In this document: positions 36,202 to 48,179 of the stretch, piece after piece | How positions within the stretch are numbered: the stretch's first letter is position 1 | How the letters are laid out: each line of letters starts with the position of its first letter | From: Ectobius pallidus | Lineage: Eukaryota; Arthropoda; Insecta; Blattodea; Ectobiidae | Assembly (NCBI GenBank): GCA_964059195.1 | Contig: CAXKWD010000009.1 | Span: forward strand, 147,741,890-147,805,889 | DNA length: 64,000 nucleotides | Reading direction: 5' to 3' | Made by a program: the position numbers and the translations under genes | Notes under the pieces: generated by a model | What the model saw: only the letters and a program-made list of their open reading frames with translations | Databases searched by the model: none | What the model was told of the DNA's origin: nothing

Positions 36202-38008
36202 ACTTTCTCGCTTATACGTAGTATAGAGAAAGTATTGTGATCGTGACAAAAAATCGAAATCGAGTTAACACCGGGAAAGCATGTTTCACGATGCCTAGAA
36301 ACCGAAAAACGTGTTTTTGGTTTGCCGTCTGTCTGTCTGTCCGTCTGTCTGTGGACAAGCACAGCGGGTAAACAGTTCATTGTATTTACTTCATTTTTTG
36401 AATTAAGGACTTTTTCGAAATTTTGTCGAGCCGCCCAGAAATTTAGTTTTACAACTGAAATATTAAGGGACTTTTCATGAAAACTTTGTTAAAAATTTTG
36501 ATTTAAAAAAAAATGGCTCTAACGATTTTAATAAAAATTTAAAATTGGAAACTCTTATCTATGACTAATAAAATGGCTATATCTGTATTTCTGTAAAAAT
36601 GACTTAAGGGGTACTTTACTCGTATCCATTTTCAATTTTTCTAGATTATATCCATTACAGTAGGCGATACACGAAAACCTACCACAGTAAAGTTGTAGGG
36701 AAAATTAAAATGAACATTTTTTGTCTAACACATTTCTTTATACGTTTAATAGATATCACGATAAAAATGAAATAAGTACGGCTTAAATGCGAATTTCAGA
36801 ACATACATGTCAATTAAAATATGAATGACATTTTGTTGCCCCTAGTAACAAGAAAACTATAGGCCTAATGTACTTATTGTTGTGAAATGCAACCAGTTTA
36901 GCTCAGTCGCAATGAACACACCAAAACCAATTACAGCGAGGTGATGTGGGCTAACAGGGAAGAGGTCCTGAGTTCAAATCAAACCTTGTGGCCGCCCAAA
37001 TTGACTGGGGATTTTCATAGTTTCCTCATTCGCAAAGGCAAACGCCGGGTTTGTAGGACATGCTTACTTTCCATAACTCATCGCCGCTACGTCACTGGAT
37101 ATTATAATAGTTTAAACTGAATATCACAAAAGAAGACATCACTAAACAATAGAATCAGATGACACGAATGAGTTGCTACTATAGACTAATGGTTCACGCA
37201 ACCACACTAAACACGTGATATAACCTACATGCAGTTGCGTGCAATATAACCTAAGTAGTAGTAGTAGTAGTTGTGGAGAAATTCAATTATAAGTCGCCCC
37301 TTAAGTTCCACCCATTCGATATTCACATTTGCACGGACTGTGTGATGTATTTTGTTTCTGAGCGAAGCAGAGTGACCAACTGTCCTTATTTATTGCTGCA
37401 AGTGCCTTGCACCCACTATCCTTATATATTGTCGCAAGTGCCTTGTATTCACCTCTACATATAGCTAAATAATGCATAACACTAACCACATAGTTATCTG
37501 CGCGAAGCGGAGGCGGCAGCCGTAGTGAAGCGCCCTTGCATTTTCGAATAATGTACGATGCACTGTTTGTAGGTTTCGAAAATGTGGCATATTATATCTC
37601 ACGCGAAGTTTGTCAGCCTGTCACCTCTCGTCTAGTGGTATGACGTCACACCTCCAACGTCCAATCACGAGTTTCTTCATAATACGAGGAGAGAAGAATT
37701 CGCTAGATCGTGGTATAAAAGAAACTGCATTGGTGGGTGGGTTGGGTGGGGCCGATTTATCCCAAGGTGCGACTTATATTTGAATTTTCCCGTAGTAGTA
37801 CTAGTAGTACTAATAATATGCAGTTTTACTGTCATTCATTATTATTATTATTTCACGGTAAAAGCATTAAACATGAAGATCGACTCTGATGGTTTCCGTT
37901 CTAGATACCGTACTTCTTAGTTTTATGAAAATGTAATAAATAAAATTTAATTGCCCCTATAATTTACTTTTCTCTGTGCTAGCCTTTAACACGTATATGC
38001 GAGAAAGT
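36202..38008. mobile_element. 1.8-kb TIR element, ACTTTCTCGC ends
   Basis: Left end ACTTTCTCGCTTATACGTAG, right end in reverse complement ACTTTCTCGCATATACGTG. No transposase frame of useful length. It contains a family R12 element (37283-37800). Confidence 0.6.
37283..37800 (+). mobile_element. Family R12 TIR element
   Basis: GAAATTCAATTATAAGTCGC at left and GCGACTTATATTTGAATTTT at right, inverted. A copy at 54396-54715 shares the interior GAATTCGCTAGATCGTGGTA followed by TAAAAGAAA, a TATA-like string. Confidence 0.5.
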
Positions 38009-38548
38009 TTGTGCAACATATTTTTGCACCATTTATTTAGGTCATTTTCGGCATTTTTTGGTCTTACTTTGCATTTTAGGCCATGTTTCCGTGGAGGTAG
38101 AGAGGAGCTTTTCCATGTACAAATCGTTACTTTCAGACAAAAGACAATAGTTTTTATTTGAGAATCTCCGCCAAGTGTTTATAGTTCATTTTAATTCAGG
38201 TTTATTGTAAACACCACAGCAGTTTGTCTTGTGGCATTAAAGATTTATTTTTTATTTATTTTTAAATAGCACATATTTGCTAGGGGCAGTTTGATGGGCA
38301 TGCCAGTCCAGAAAGAATTTCTATTTCGCTAAAGGTGTCCAAGTAGTGTAAATTTACTTACTTCTTTAGTAACAAAATAAGTGTGTTTTATATTGTAAAT
38401 TCAAGGAAAGCATCTCTCTGCCCATCTCTGATACTGGTGGAGTAAATGATTAAATACGACAAATGAAAAGAAGATAAAAGATGGTTCTCTAACTTTCTCT
38501 GTCACTTCCTCTGCCGGTACCATGATTGTTAAATAAATCTCTTCTCTA

Positions 38549-39414
38549 TCTCTATATATATAAAAGGCTTTGTCCTGACTGACTGAATGAATGACTGACT
38601 GATTGACTGAATGACAGGAATCAACGTACAGCCTAAACTATAACAGGTAGAGACTTGGAATTTTGACAGTACCTTCGTTTCATAATGTAGGTGCTCACTA
38701 AGAAAGGATTTTGAAAAATTCTGATTCTAAATGCCAAAAATTAAATGTTTTTTAAAATACTTAATCCCTTTTTACATAGAATTATCAATTCCAAATCACG
38801 GAATATATTGTTGCCAAATGGTATCAGGTGGGCTTGGAAAAAACACATGAAATGCACTTTTGACAAATAAGAGAAGTTATCAAAATAATTCATGTTATAA
38901 ATAAATAGCCTATTACAGAATGAAATCCACTAAAATAATGGAATCACATAACTTTCTCTGCCCTGGACATAGAGAAAACAAAACGAGGTATGGTAATGTG
39001 TATATTATTATATTATATCGCAGGTTTTTGGAGAGAAAAGTATGAAAGTGATAATGCTTTCTGTTTAATTTCATCCCCAAAACGACTTTATGGTAACATA
39101 AGAGTGGGAAATTTCCCGCCTCGATATTACAATTTTATGTTACAGGAATTTCTGTTTGTTCTTATTTAAACCTCTACCAGGCTTGCTGTGCACTGTACAA
39201 GCGATGGGATGCAAAATTCTAGATCCTCTATGAGCCATAAAAAACTATATCAAGCGTTTTCTGAGGGAATAGTTTGAGTGTAATAAGTCGTTCTTCCTAT
39301 TTCAAATTATAAATGCCTATATAAGGACCTAGAATTTAAAATTGAAAATCCTTCATAAGTTAATTTCCAATTACAAAATACAAAACCCGGGCGACGCCGG
39401 GTCTTTTAAGCTAG
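38549..39414 (+). mobile_element. Helitron-like element copy 3
   Basis: 866 bp, A|TCTCTATATATATAAAAGGC to CCCGGGCGACGCCGGG, TCTTTTAAG, CTAG|T. Nearly identical over most of its length to the copy at 48414-49258, so the family moved recently. Confidence 0.88.
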
Positions 39415-39439
39415 TTTATATATAACCACTTGATAAAAG

Positions 39440-39640
39440 TTATTCCTCAGTTTCGCGAGCGACCACTGGTGATCCCGTAAGGGGATATTCACAGCGGATT
39501 TGTTACCGGGGTGCGCCAGTCCCCTACCTACTTAAACCACCCAGTCCTGAACCCGGGAAAGGAATTTTTCACTACTGAAAAATCCCCGACCCGGCCGGGA
39601 ATCGAACCCGGGCCGCCGGAGTGAGAGAGGCCATTAAATA
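39440..39640 (-). mobile_element. tRNA-derived SINE, family H
   Basis: The minus-strand B box GGGTTCGATTCCCGGC sits near 39600, followed by a body with GGAAAGGAATTTTTCACTAC (in + orientation). Single copy here. Confidence 0.5.
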
Positions 39641-39797
39641 TTCCCCATACATATTTATACGGCAGTTGAATTAATGCAATAAATAAGCTACCTTGTATGA
39701 GACAAACGACTGCGTGCTGTAGGGATTACCGTGGCAAATTCTCCACATGACTTTTGAACTTTTCTATAAGAGCTGTACCCACCTGTGAATGGGGTGA

Positions 39798-39798
39798 A

Positions 39799-39868
<70 letters not shown>
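39798..39868 (+). repeat. (ATT)n microsatellite joined to R1
   Basis: About 23 units, directly followed by TAAGTGCCAG of an R1 copy. The leucine/isoleucine runs in frames here are artefacts. Confidence 0.95.
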
Positions 39869-39869
<1 letters not shown>

Positions 39870-41050
39870 GTGCCAGTATGGTACTTTATGAGATTGTGTG
39901 GTGGACGAAAAAATGTCTGTCCGTCTGTCTGTCCGTCTGTCCGTGTGTCTGTACGCACCATAACTCAAATACGCATTTTCGGATTTTCATGAAACTTGGA
40001 AAACACATTTATAATCTCCATGGGAAGAACCCTATTGATATGGAACCAAATCGGTTCACCGGTACCGGAGTAATGCCCAATTTAGTGCCTATTTTAATAG
40101 ATTATGGCGCCTTTCTAATAGAAAGGCGCCATCACTCAAATACGCTGTAACGGATTTCCATGAAACTTGGTATACCCATTTATGACGTCCATGAGAAGTG
40201 CCCTATTGAATTTGAACCTAATCTGTTGACCGGTACCGGAGTAAAACCCAATTTAGTGTCTACTTTAAAGGCGCAATAACTCAAATACGCTTTATCGGAT
40301 ATTTATAAAACTTCGTATACGCATTTATAATGTCCATGGGAAGACGTTTATTGATATTGGGCCAAATCGGTTGGCCAGTACCGGAATAATGCCCAATTTA
40401 GTGTTTTTATGTTAACATATAAGAAGTCGCGATAACTGAAATATGCTTTATTGGATTTTCCTGAAATTTTGTATACCCATTTATAATGTACGTGGAAAGA
40501 CGTCTACTGATATTGGACCAAATCGGTAGACCGGTACCGGAGTAAAACCCAATTTAGTGAATATTTTAAAGACGCGGTAACTCAAATACGCTTTACCGGA
40601 TTTTTATGAAACTTGGTATATAATGTCCATGGGAAGACGTCTATTCATAATGGATAAAATCGGTTGACCTGTTTCGGAGTAATGCTCAATTTAGTGCCTA
40701 TTTTATGGTAATATACGTATTCGAAAGAATTTATTAAAAAAATGAAAATCAGTTATCTTGACAACATAGCCTATTGTTTTACTGTGATCTTGTAAGGCCT
40801 TGGAAATTAAAATACAGGTAGCTATGACAAAAAACATATTAATTGGCATGCGCTTATCCAACTGGACCGTTAAAATGACCCAGGTGGCCGAGATGGTAGA
40901 CCTTTCTTCTTCCATAAGCCCTGCTTAATGAATAAATCTGGAGCTTAACTTGGAAATCAATTTAAAAAAAACATATTCTGCATATCATAATTGCAGTCAT
41001 AACTGATTAAACAAAAACATACTGGCACTTTGTTACATCAATTTACCTGA

Positions 41051-41054
<4 letters not shown>
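39866..41054 (+). mobile_element. Family R1 element, longest copy
   Basis: Starts TTAAGTGCCAGTATGG, ends ACATCAATTTACCTGATTTT. It has more of the internal sub-repeats than the copy at 2007 (at least five CGGTACCGG-type units), so copy number varies inside the element. An (ATT)n tract (41053-41116) follows. Confidence 0.75.
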
Positions 41055-41104
<50 letters not shown>

Positions 41105-41117
41105 TATTATTATTATG

Positions 41118-41912
41118 TGTCAAAATGGTATAATCGGTTGACCGGTACCGGAGTAATGCCCAATTTAGTGCCTATTTTATAGTAATATATTAGAAATAAT
41201 TTATCAAATGCAAATCAGTTCTCATGACATCATATTGCTTAACAGCGTTCGTATACGTCTTTGGAAGTTGCAATACAGGTAGCTTTGACAAATAACACTA
41301 CCCACATATGCCTTCATACATGCTTATCAAAGTAGATCTTTGTTCTTCCTTAAGCCCTGCTTAATGAATCGATCTGGAGCTTAATTCGGAAATCGATTAC
41401 AAAAATAAAGTTCTGCACACTGTAAGATAGAACGGAAGAAAATAATTTATTTTGCAAAATGCCTTTACAGGCCTTCAATATAATCTTCATTCTTGCTTAT
41501 GACAGCTTCCCAACGTTTTGGCAAATTCTATATTCCGGATAGGGCACCTTCATTGTTGAGCTGTCTGATTACTCAGGTCACCTCACTGGAAGCTTCATCA
41601 ATTGTAACAAAGCTTTTCCACGTCTGTGGATGGGAAAGACTTCTCCACCCATGATATAGTCCGGATTTGAGCCCACCAGACCTTGATTTGTTTCCCAAAT
41701 TGAAGGAACCACTCCTTGGAAAATGATCCATAACTACCGTACAATTTTGAATATGACTTACTGGACTTAACACAAATGTAGAGAATAACTCTATGGACAT
41801 ATCTCAATTTTTTTAGGATGGTGGACTTAACTCTCTTTGCCCGCGCACCCCGGAATTGCAGTATCACTGATTAAACAAAAGCATCCTTGCACTTTAGTTT
41901 ACCTGATTTTAT
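41118..41912 (+). mobile_element. Family R1 fragment interrupted by a mariner remnant
   Basis: R1 at 41118-41417 and its tail at 41868-41912. Between, 41419-41865 holds a mariner-like transposase remnant with + strand YSPDLSPPDLDLFPKLKEPL (41650-41720), flanked by short non-coding ends. Confidence 0.7.
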
Positions 41913-42381
41913 TTGAGTGTATCACATTGGAATTTTTCTATTGTTGACGTACTGTTGTAAATTAAGACAGTTCCCTGCTTGTGAATTAATTAATGATTAG
42001 CAAGTCTGACATAGAGAACTTTAATCAAACATTAATTTCTGTGGCTATGCTGAGAAATGGAACAATGCCGGGGTTATTGGATTTCCAGGATAAAGGAAGA
42101 ATGGCGTCGAGTTTGCGAACAATGGAGACTGACAAACGAATTGCCCGGGTGACTTATTAGCAGGTGCGAGCAATAGCGACTCAAGTCCTAGCTAGGAGAA
42201 ACTGCAGTGATCGTAAAAGAATAGATATTGAAGTAACAGTAGAAAAGCGTATTTCAAAATGCCTAAGAGCCTAAACAGTTATTTATGATACAAGTGGTAA
42301 AAGTGGGATTTTATTGTGCGAGTACGTACGTTTGTGAAACGAGCCCTGAAGGTCTAGTGTAGCTATTGTACAAGCAAAATA
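41913..42381. other. Nothing recognised
   Basis: Unassigned, moderately GC-balanced sequence without an exon signature I can support. Confidence 0.35.
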
Positions 42382-42755
42382 CAGTAGAATCCCGCTATTC
42401 CGAAAATCCGCCTATTTCGAACAGAGTTCAGAAAAAATGTCGATATTTTAAAATTAAAAACAGGAGAAATTAAAAAGACGTTCGTGAAAAAACATACATT
42501 TATTGCTATACAAAGAAGTTAAATAGAGACATAGCCTACATAGAGCCTAAGCTTGATGAAAACGCCTGAAACCAAATTGGAATGAAAGCTGGTTACTTAC
42601 AGCACATGTCGGCTCTATTTGTACAATTCCCCGCACTTAACTTACGCCTTAACAAGTCAATACGCTGATATTATTCATGAAATCCGCCTATTCCGAATTC
42701 CATTAAACCGAACGGTGTTCGGTCCCAATTAGTTCGGAATAGCGGGACTCTACTG
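42382..42755. mobile_element. pogo-like MITE, TA target duplication
   Basis: Ends CAGTAGAATCCCGCTATTCC and, in reverse complement, CAGTAGAGTCCCGCTATTCC; TA at 42380-42381 and 42756-42757. 374 bp, non-coding. Confidence 0.85.
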
Positions 42756-42893
42756 TAAAATCATTTTACCACATGTATTATCTAGCCTACTAGTTCTTAC
42801 ACAGATGTTAAAATTTGTGAAACTAGCCTAATGGGCCCGTCAGAGAATTCCAGACATCTAGATCAACTTCCAATTTATGAAGGGAAAAAAAAT

Positions 42894-43427
42894 ACAGGGT
42901 GTTAAAGAATAACACCGAAATATTTTACCTGTGTATAGATGGGACATAGACAAGCAAATTTTATTGGGAGACTTGTGGTCTTTGAATTCAATTTTTCCTG
43001 TTACAGCATAAAATCTCCCAGGGCATGGCCACCACGGACTTCTAACATTAGAAAAAATGCAAAACAAAGGAACTTCGTACTGAACACTGGAGTTATGAAT
43101 AAAAAAAGCTATTGTAGTGGCTGCCAGTCATGTGATTAGTCTGTAAATTTTGCAGATTATGGAAACACTAAATTAAGATATAGCTGTTGATGAATGATTA
43201 AAAATAAGGTTTTTGTCGATCACTAAGACGGCATGAAGTCAATTTAATGAAAATTTTAATCCTATTTCGCTTCATTGTCGACTTATGAGCACCAAATTGT
43301 AATGACTTTAATGCCCGGCAGCATACACATTTTACGTCATAGAGCAAACATATCCGAATAAAAGTTAATTGTCTATGCCCTCTCTATACCCAGGTAAAAT
43401 GTTTCGGTGTTATTCCTTAACACAATA
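42894..43427. mobile_element. TIR element of about 530 bp
   Basis: GTGTTAAAGAATAACACCGA and, in reverse complement, GTGTTAAGGAATAACACCGA at the two ends, extending about 40 bp with few mismatches. Class unknown. Confidence 0.65.
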
Positions 43428-43756
43428 TATATAAGAAAGATTTACATAAAGAAGCATATTTTAATAATTACAGTTCTAAAATTTTCTAATTTCATCACAG
43501 ATACTTTTAAACCCCTTATTGTTAGTATTAAATATATCTATATTGTCCATTTTGTGCAACTGATTGTACAGACGAAGCACATTATAAAGAGGAGAATTAT
43601 TATGGGAGTCAGTGTATGCTTTTGTGATGGATAAAGATTATGCAAGATTTATAACGTAGAACATAAAATATATTTCTTTAAGTACAGGTTGTTTATTGTG
43701 CAATTTGAGTTGCTGCTTTCAATGATTGGAGATTGTTCTTGTACGATATTAATCGA
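43428..43756. other. Nothing recognised
   Basis: AT-rich; a 75-codon frame at 43407-43634 has no family resemblance. Confidence 0.35.
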
Positions 43757-44391
43757 CTAGCAGGTGCCCGCAGCTTCGCCCGCGATAATTATTTCAAAAA
43801 TTAAAAATTAACAATTAAGAGCATAATAGTTAAATCATTATATTTATTAACACCTAAATCACGTGGACTACATACCACGATTAGAAAGCGTCGTCTGATA
43901 AAAAGGCCTCAAATTCGAGTTCCTTGGCCCAGAAAACCCCTGCATAGTGAGTTTCGACCAAGTCGAACAATGTTTGGCCATATTTAGGCCTATATTGATC
44001 ATCCCTCTTCCGTGTAGGTTGAAAATTTCATATGTCTGCGGGCCTTGACATTCTAAACAAATGAATCGACCATGATGGGCTTATAAAATGACGCGATTCT
44101 TTTATTTCCAAATTATGACAAAAATAGGCAAGGCCACCTAAATTGATTTGGCAAATGAAATGTATTACTGAGAACCGATGCTTTGAAACAGCAAAAAAAT
44201 TCACGTTTTCTGCCCGTTTTTCACTCATAACTCGCGAACGAAAGCTAAAATTAAAAATCCGTCTTCGAGGTGCATTTTCCCACCCTTTAGTCCACCTATG
44301 CTTAAAATTTCAGATCTCTGTGTTCAGTAGATTTCGCTGGGCATCGCGCACAGACAGAAAGACACACACTTCCTTTTATTAATATAGAAGA
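43757..44391 (-). mobile_element. Helitron-like second family, 635 bp
   Basis: On the minus strand A|TCTTCTATATTAATAAAAGG at the start and GCGGGCGAAGCTGCGGGCAC, CTG, CTAG|T at the end. The hairpin is less perfect than in the main family. Confidence 0.6.
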
Positions 44392-44880
44392 TAACAACAG
44401 TGTTACAATGAAATTCTGTATTATAATGGTTGTCTTTACGATACTGTTATGTCACATGTAATAAATGTATTATAGTATGGTCAAAGAGAAAAGCTAGTCA
44501 AGTGTAACTAAATTCATAAGATCCTGAATGTCTAGCAACGCATAAGAACAGCACCTGAGAGCGGTAGGGGTGTGTAACGCCTGGAGTGTAGGCAATAGCT
44601 CGTCACGCAGTACACAGGTGGTGGAGAAGTGGTCGATATATCCCTATCAGGGGATTTTAACTGTCAACTTGAATGATTTATGTTAAAATCAAGGCACGTT
44701 ATAAAAACCGAGCCTGCATTATTTATACATTCCATGTAAATACAGATACAGAATACAGATGCTCCATTTGCATGCTATACCTTTCGAAAGCAGAATTTTA
44801 TTCAAGGGATGTACTTTAGGAAATGATTTCCGTAAGTTAAAAGTTGGTATACTGTATTGTCTTGAATAAATGTTACATAG
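44392..44880. other. Nothing recognised
   Basis: Unassigned. Confidence 0.35.
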
Positions 44881-45240
44881 GAGGAGAGTTCAAAAAGTAT
44901 GCTTCCCTGGGACCGTTTACAGAATCAAAACACAATTTCATGGAAATATTTATTGCAACAGATATAGCAAGTGTTCAGAAATGTTTAACAATTTCGCCAC
45001 CGGAATTGACAATGTTTGTTGTACCGTGTGATCAATTTTTGAATAGGCCTACCTCTGTCGTTGAAGTTTGCCGCTTGCGATTTAAACCATAGTGTGACAA
45101 CCATTTCCTCTTCTCTGTCATTCTCATGTCATTTCTTGAGGTGTAGGAAAAGATGGATATCACTGGGCTGTAGGGTGGATGTTTAAACTCTTCCCAGCCG
45201 AAATTCTGCGGGAGACTTGCTGCGAGGTGTTTAAACATGT
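44881..45240 (+). mobile_element. Mariner derivative, arm and remnant
   Basis: GTTCAAAAAGTATGCTTCCC and following match 1158-1430. The minus strand near its end reads FGWEEFKHPPYSP, a mariner transposase motif. Confidence 0.65.
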
Positions 45241-45730
45241 CAATAAGTGCTTCGATACAGCATGAGAAAATTTATTCTGGTTGACACTGTAGGCACCCCT
45301 GCACCATCGATTGGATGTCTTCATCAGACTTGGAACTTCTGTCCTTTAAGGTGCTCCTTTAATGGACTAAAGATGTGGAAAGCTGATGGTGACAAACCTG
45401 GCAAGTATGACAGATGTGGGAGGCACTTGAATCATATGTCGTCGATGGTTTTCATTGTTGCACGAGCAGAATGAGGACGGGCGTTATCATGTTGAAGCAA
45501 AACACCTGCTCTCAGCAACCCCTTCGCTTTGGCACCATCAGATTTCCACATCTTTGGCCCGTTAAGGGATCTCCTTGGAGGTCAGAAGTTCAAGTCTGAT
45601 GAAGACGTCCAGTAGGCAGTGCACGAGTGGCTACAGTCTCAACCAGAATAATTTTTCTCATGCGGTATCGAAGCTCTTCCTATTCAATGGCGTAAGTGCA
45701 TTGAACTGGGAGGGGACTATGTAGAAAAAT
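45240..45730. pseudogene. Inverted pair of mariner transposase fragments
   Basis: On the minus strand (about 45525 to 45245) the translation includes HDNARPHSARAT and, after a stop, LSPSAFHIFSPLKEHLKGQK. On the plus strand (45523-45729) it includes LAPSDFHIFGPLRDLLGGQK and continues with stops to GGDYVEK. Both are catalytic-domain ends of mariner/Tc1 transposases, head to head. Confidence 0.8.
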
Positions 45731-45879
45731 AATGCACAAGCAAACATTCTTCCTGCAGTAAAATATTGTGAAAAAAATTAATTGCGCTTTTCATTTGATT
45801 CTCCCTCGATACAAGACGAAACCAAACAAATCCTTTAATTGAACTAAACATTTCACATCTGCAGATCTAAAATACAGCT

Positions 45880-45986
45880 CTAATTTCGTATACTTCCACT
45901 GTAAAATGAAAAAAAATCTGCCCCTGCCGGTAATCGTACCCGCACTGCGGTTGGAAGGCCAACCATGCATCGACGGCGGCCTATTA
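45880..45986 (-). repeat. tRNA-like SINE head fragment
   Basis: The minus strand reads GGCCGCCGTCGATGCATGGT and a B box-like GGGTACGATTACC. Confidence 0.4.
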
Positions 45987-46637
45987 CGAGTGTAAGTCAA
46001 TAAATATTTGCATTCTATATTTTAAATTTATTGCAACAACAATATAAAACTTTCAATTACCTCGTTTTTCAACATAGTCCCCTTGCTAACCAATGCACTT
46101 GATCCATTTTGCACAAGCTTCCTGATGCCTTAAAAGAAAAGTTTGTCGGCTGAGTAGCAAGCCATGTATGCACCACTTCCTTTAGTTCCTTCTTCTGTCG
46201 GGCCCCTTAAGGCATCTTACCTCAGTTTGTCAGAATAACGATATGCACTTGTTCATTGTTGGCATCACTAGTGGATGTGGATGGGCGTCCTGTTCTTTCC
46301 TCGTCCTTCACACTTCTCCAATCATTTTTGAACTTTTAAATCCGTTTGTATGTGCTTCGCCGTGGTAAAACAATGCCCCAGTATTGTGCTGAAAGGCTCC
46401 TGGTACACCTTCAGATGATTAAAAACGGATCTCTTTACGCTGTTCTTCTTTGGTGCAAATGCTGAGCAGTGCAGGCATGTTTAATGTGCAACAGCGCAAC
46501 ACTCAGTGGAGTCATAACGGTCAAACATCCCACAAGCAGAGATAAATGAACAACATGATGACGTGCGCAAGTGCAAAGCGGTACAGCCAACCTATAAAAG
46601 ATTAAACAAAATGCGGATACTTATTGACTTACCCTTG
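45987..46637 (-). mobile_element. Internally deleted mariner, TA target duplication
   Basis: Ends CGAGTGTAAGTCAATAAATA and, in reverse complement, CAAGGGTAAGTCAATAAGTA; TA both sides. The minus-strand transposase remnant includes WLATQPTNFSFKASG near the C-terminus and SVKDEERTGRPSTSTSD near the N-terminus; the central catalytic part is deleted. About half of full mariner length. Confidence 0.85.
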
Positions 46638-46727
46638 TATTACTGTAAATTAATGCAATTAAATGTATTTTTATTTTATGTGTTTATATCCATTTCTAAA
46701 CTGCCCTTGATCACATTCATGTGGTGT

Positions 46728-46925
46728 CTTGATGACTATTCCACTCATATGCAACGTGTTTGGTAATGACCAATAACATTTAGCAATTCCTCGGATATAG
46801 ACCAATCATGGCCATTTATCTTACAATATTCTTGTAAGAATCACGAGGATGGTATTTTATGGTATTGGTCTGTGCAGTAGTGAATCTATTGATAAACTCG
46901 TCAACTCTTGTGGGATTACCTATGA
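46728..46925 (+). repeat. Family R13, 195-bp internally deleted copy
   Basis: Keeps only the two ends of the about 900-bp unit (GACTATTCCACTCATATGCA ... GTCAACTCTTGTGGGATTAC). Confidence 0.65.
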
Positions 46926-47019
46926 AAAAATGTGGACAAATCATAAACAAATCGTTCATCTGCAACATTAAATTCAAGACAGTAAACCAAATTTCAACCT
47001 GGCCATTAGTGATGTTATT

Positions 47020-47755
47020 GTGAGAATATAAATAAAAATACATATAGAAAGACTATTTATTCTACAGTGCATAAGAATAATTTATAACCTTTCACCAAGG
47101 GAATCATGTAAAAAAACATTTATTCAATGTTAACTGTATACTCAATATATGTAGGCCTATATCGTATAATTCTGTTTGTTACTGAAAGAGAACTTACAAA
47201 AAATACTTACAAAAAATAATTAAATTCACACCCAAAGTAAAATAGACTATCATAAGACAATACACACTAAGCAAAAATCAAATAAAGATGTCACCATGAG
47301 AGGAATTAAACTATATAATAAATTACCAACAGAACTAAAATCATATCTGGCACAGTATTTAAATACCAACTGAAGAAATTTCTCAACAGCAAATGTTTAT
47401 ACAATGTTGATGAACTGCAAAAGTAACTAATTTTAGAATGTAAAAGCCACTACAGCAGATAGAAATACTTTAAAAATCTGCAATTAATGAACCCCCATTT
47501 CATGAGTAATGTACAACTCCTCTGCTTTCTTTTCCTTTCCTTTCTAGCAGCAAGTATAATTTATGATTACTTAAATTAAGTTCTTATTGTATTTAATATA
47601 TCTTACTACTTTTAATTTGTGTTGTATTTTATTTGTATTGTACTGTTATTTGTATTTTATTTAAATTATATTGTATACTCTTTTTAATTTGACATATCCC
47701 ATATAATGTTTGTAATGATCAAGTGGACGAAATAAATAAAAATATTATTGAAAAA
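47020..47755 (+). pseudogene. LINE C-terminal remnant, decayed copy
   Basis: Matches the LINE at 48180-50066: IRIIYNLSPRESCKK near 47070, then stops and shifts, then KYQLKKFLNSKCLYNVDELQ near 47390. The 3' region is T-rich and ends GGACGAAATAAATAAAAATA. Confidence 0.65.
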
Positions 47756-48129
47756 GAATTTGGGTTCGCGGACAACACTTTGAGAAACACTGGACTAGAG
47801 CATTAAGGAGGGGCGGGAGGGGGAACTGATGAGCCACTCCAAGTTAACGTCAAGTGGCTCCCTCATTGTCTACTTGAGCTCTCTTCAACACCTGCAGGTG
47901 TCAGCCATGTTCCAATGTTTCAAACATGGGCTGTCCATCACAATGGCTCTTTCAGCCAAACTCAAAACCCAATGTCCTCGATGCCTTCAAGGTTAAGACC
48001 ATTTCTCAACTGATATTCAACTGAAAAATTGGAAGAGGGGATATTAATTTTCTCCATTTTCACTGTAATAGGTGTTAATCAAGTTACAAAGTTAGGCAAA
48101 TTAAATAGAAAGTGGTTTTTATTCGACCA
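47756..48129. other. hAT right-end scrap and unassigned sequence
   Basis: 47760-47793 (GGTTCGCGGACAACACTTTG, AGAAACACTGG) resembles the right end of the hAT family at 9208. The rest is unassigned. Confidence 0.4.
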
Positions 48130-48179
48130 ATAGCTTCAAAGCCCAGGTATCGTCCGGGTTTTGTAATTTGTAATTCAAA

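Larger units (their letters stand above)
36025..38400 (+). mobile_element. Family R10 copy split by a 1.8-kb element
   Basis: R10 left part TAGGGCAAGGCATTTGATGA (36029) to about 36201; right part 38009-38400 (AGGTCATTTTCGGCATTTTT). The interruption is 36202-38008. Confidence 0.55.

Noticed and set aside
39785..40150. 121-codon frame with a long leucine run
   Set aside because: Translation of an (ATT)n microsatellite joined to an R1 repeat.
43407..43634. 75-codon isoleucine/lysine-rich frame
   Set aside because: Composition expected from AT-rich DNA; starts inside a TIR element.
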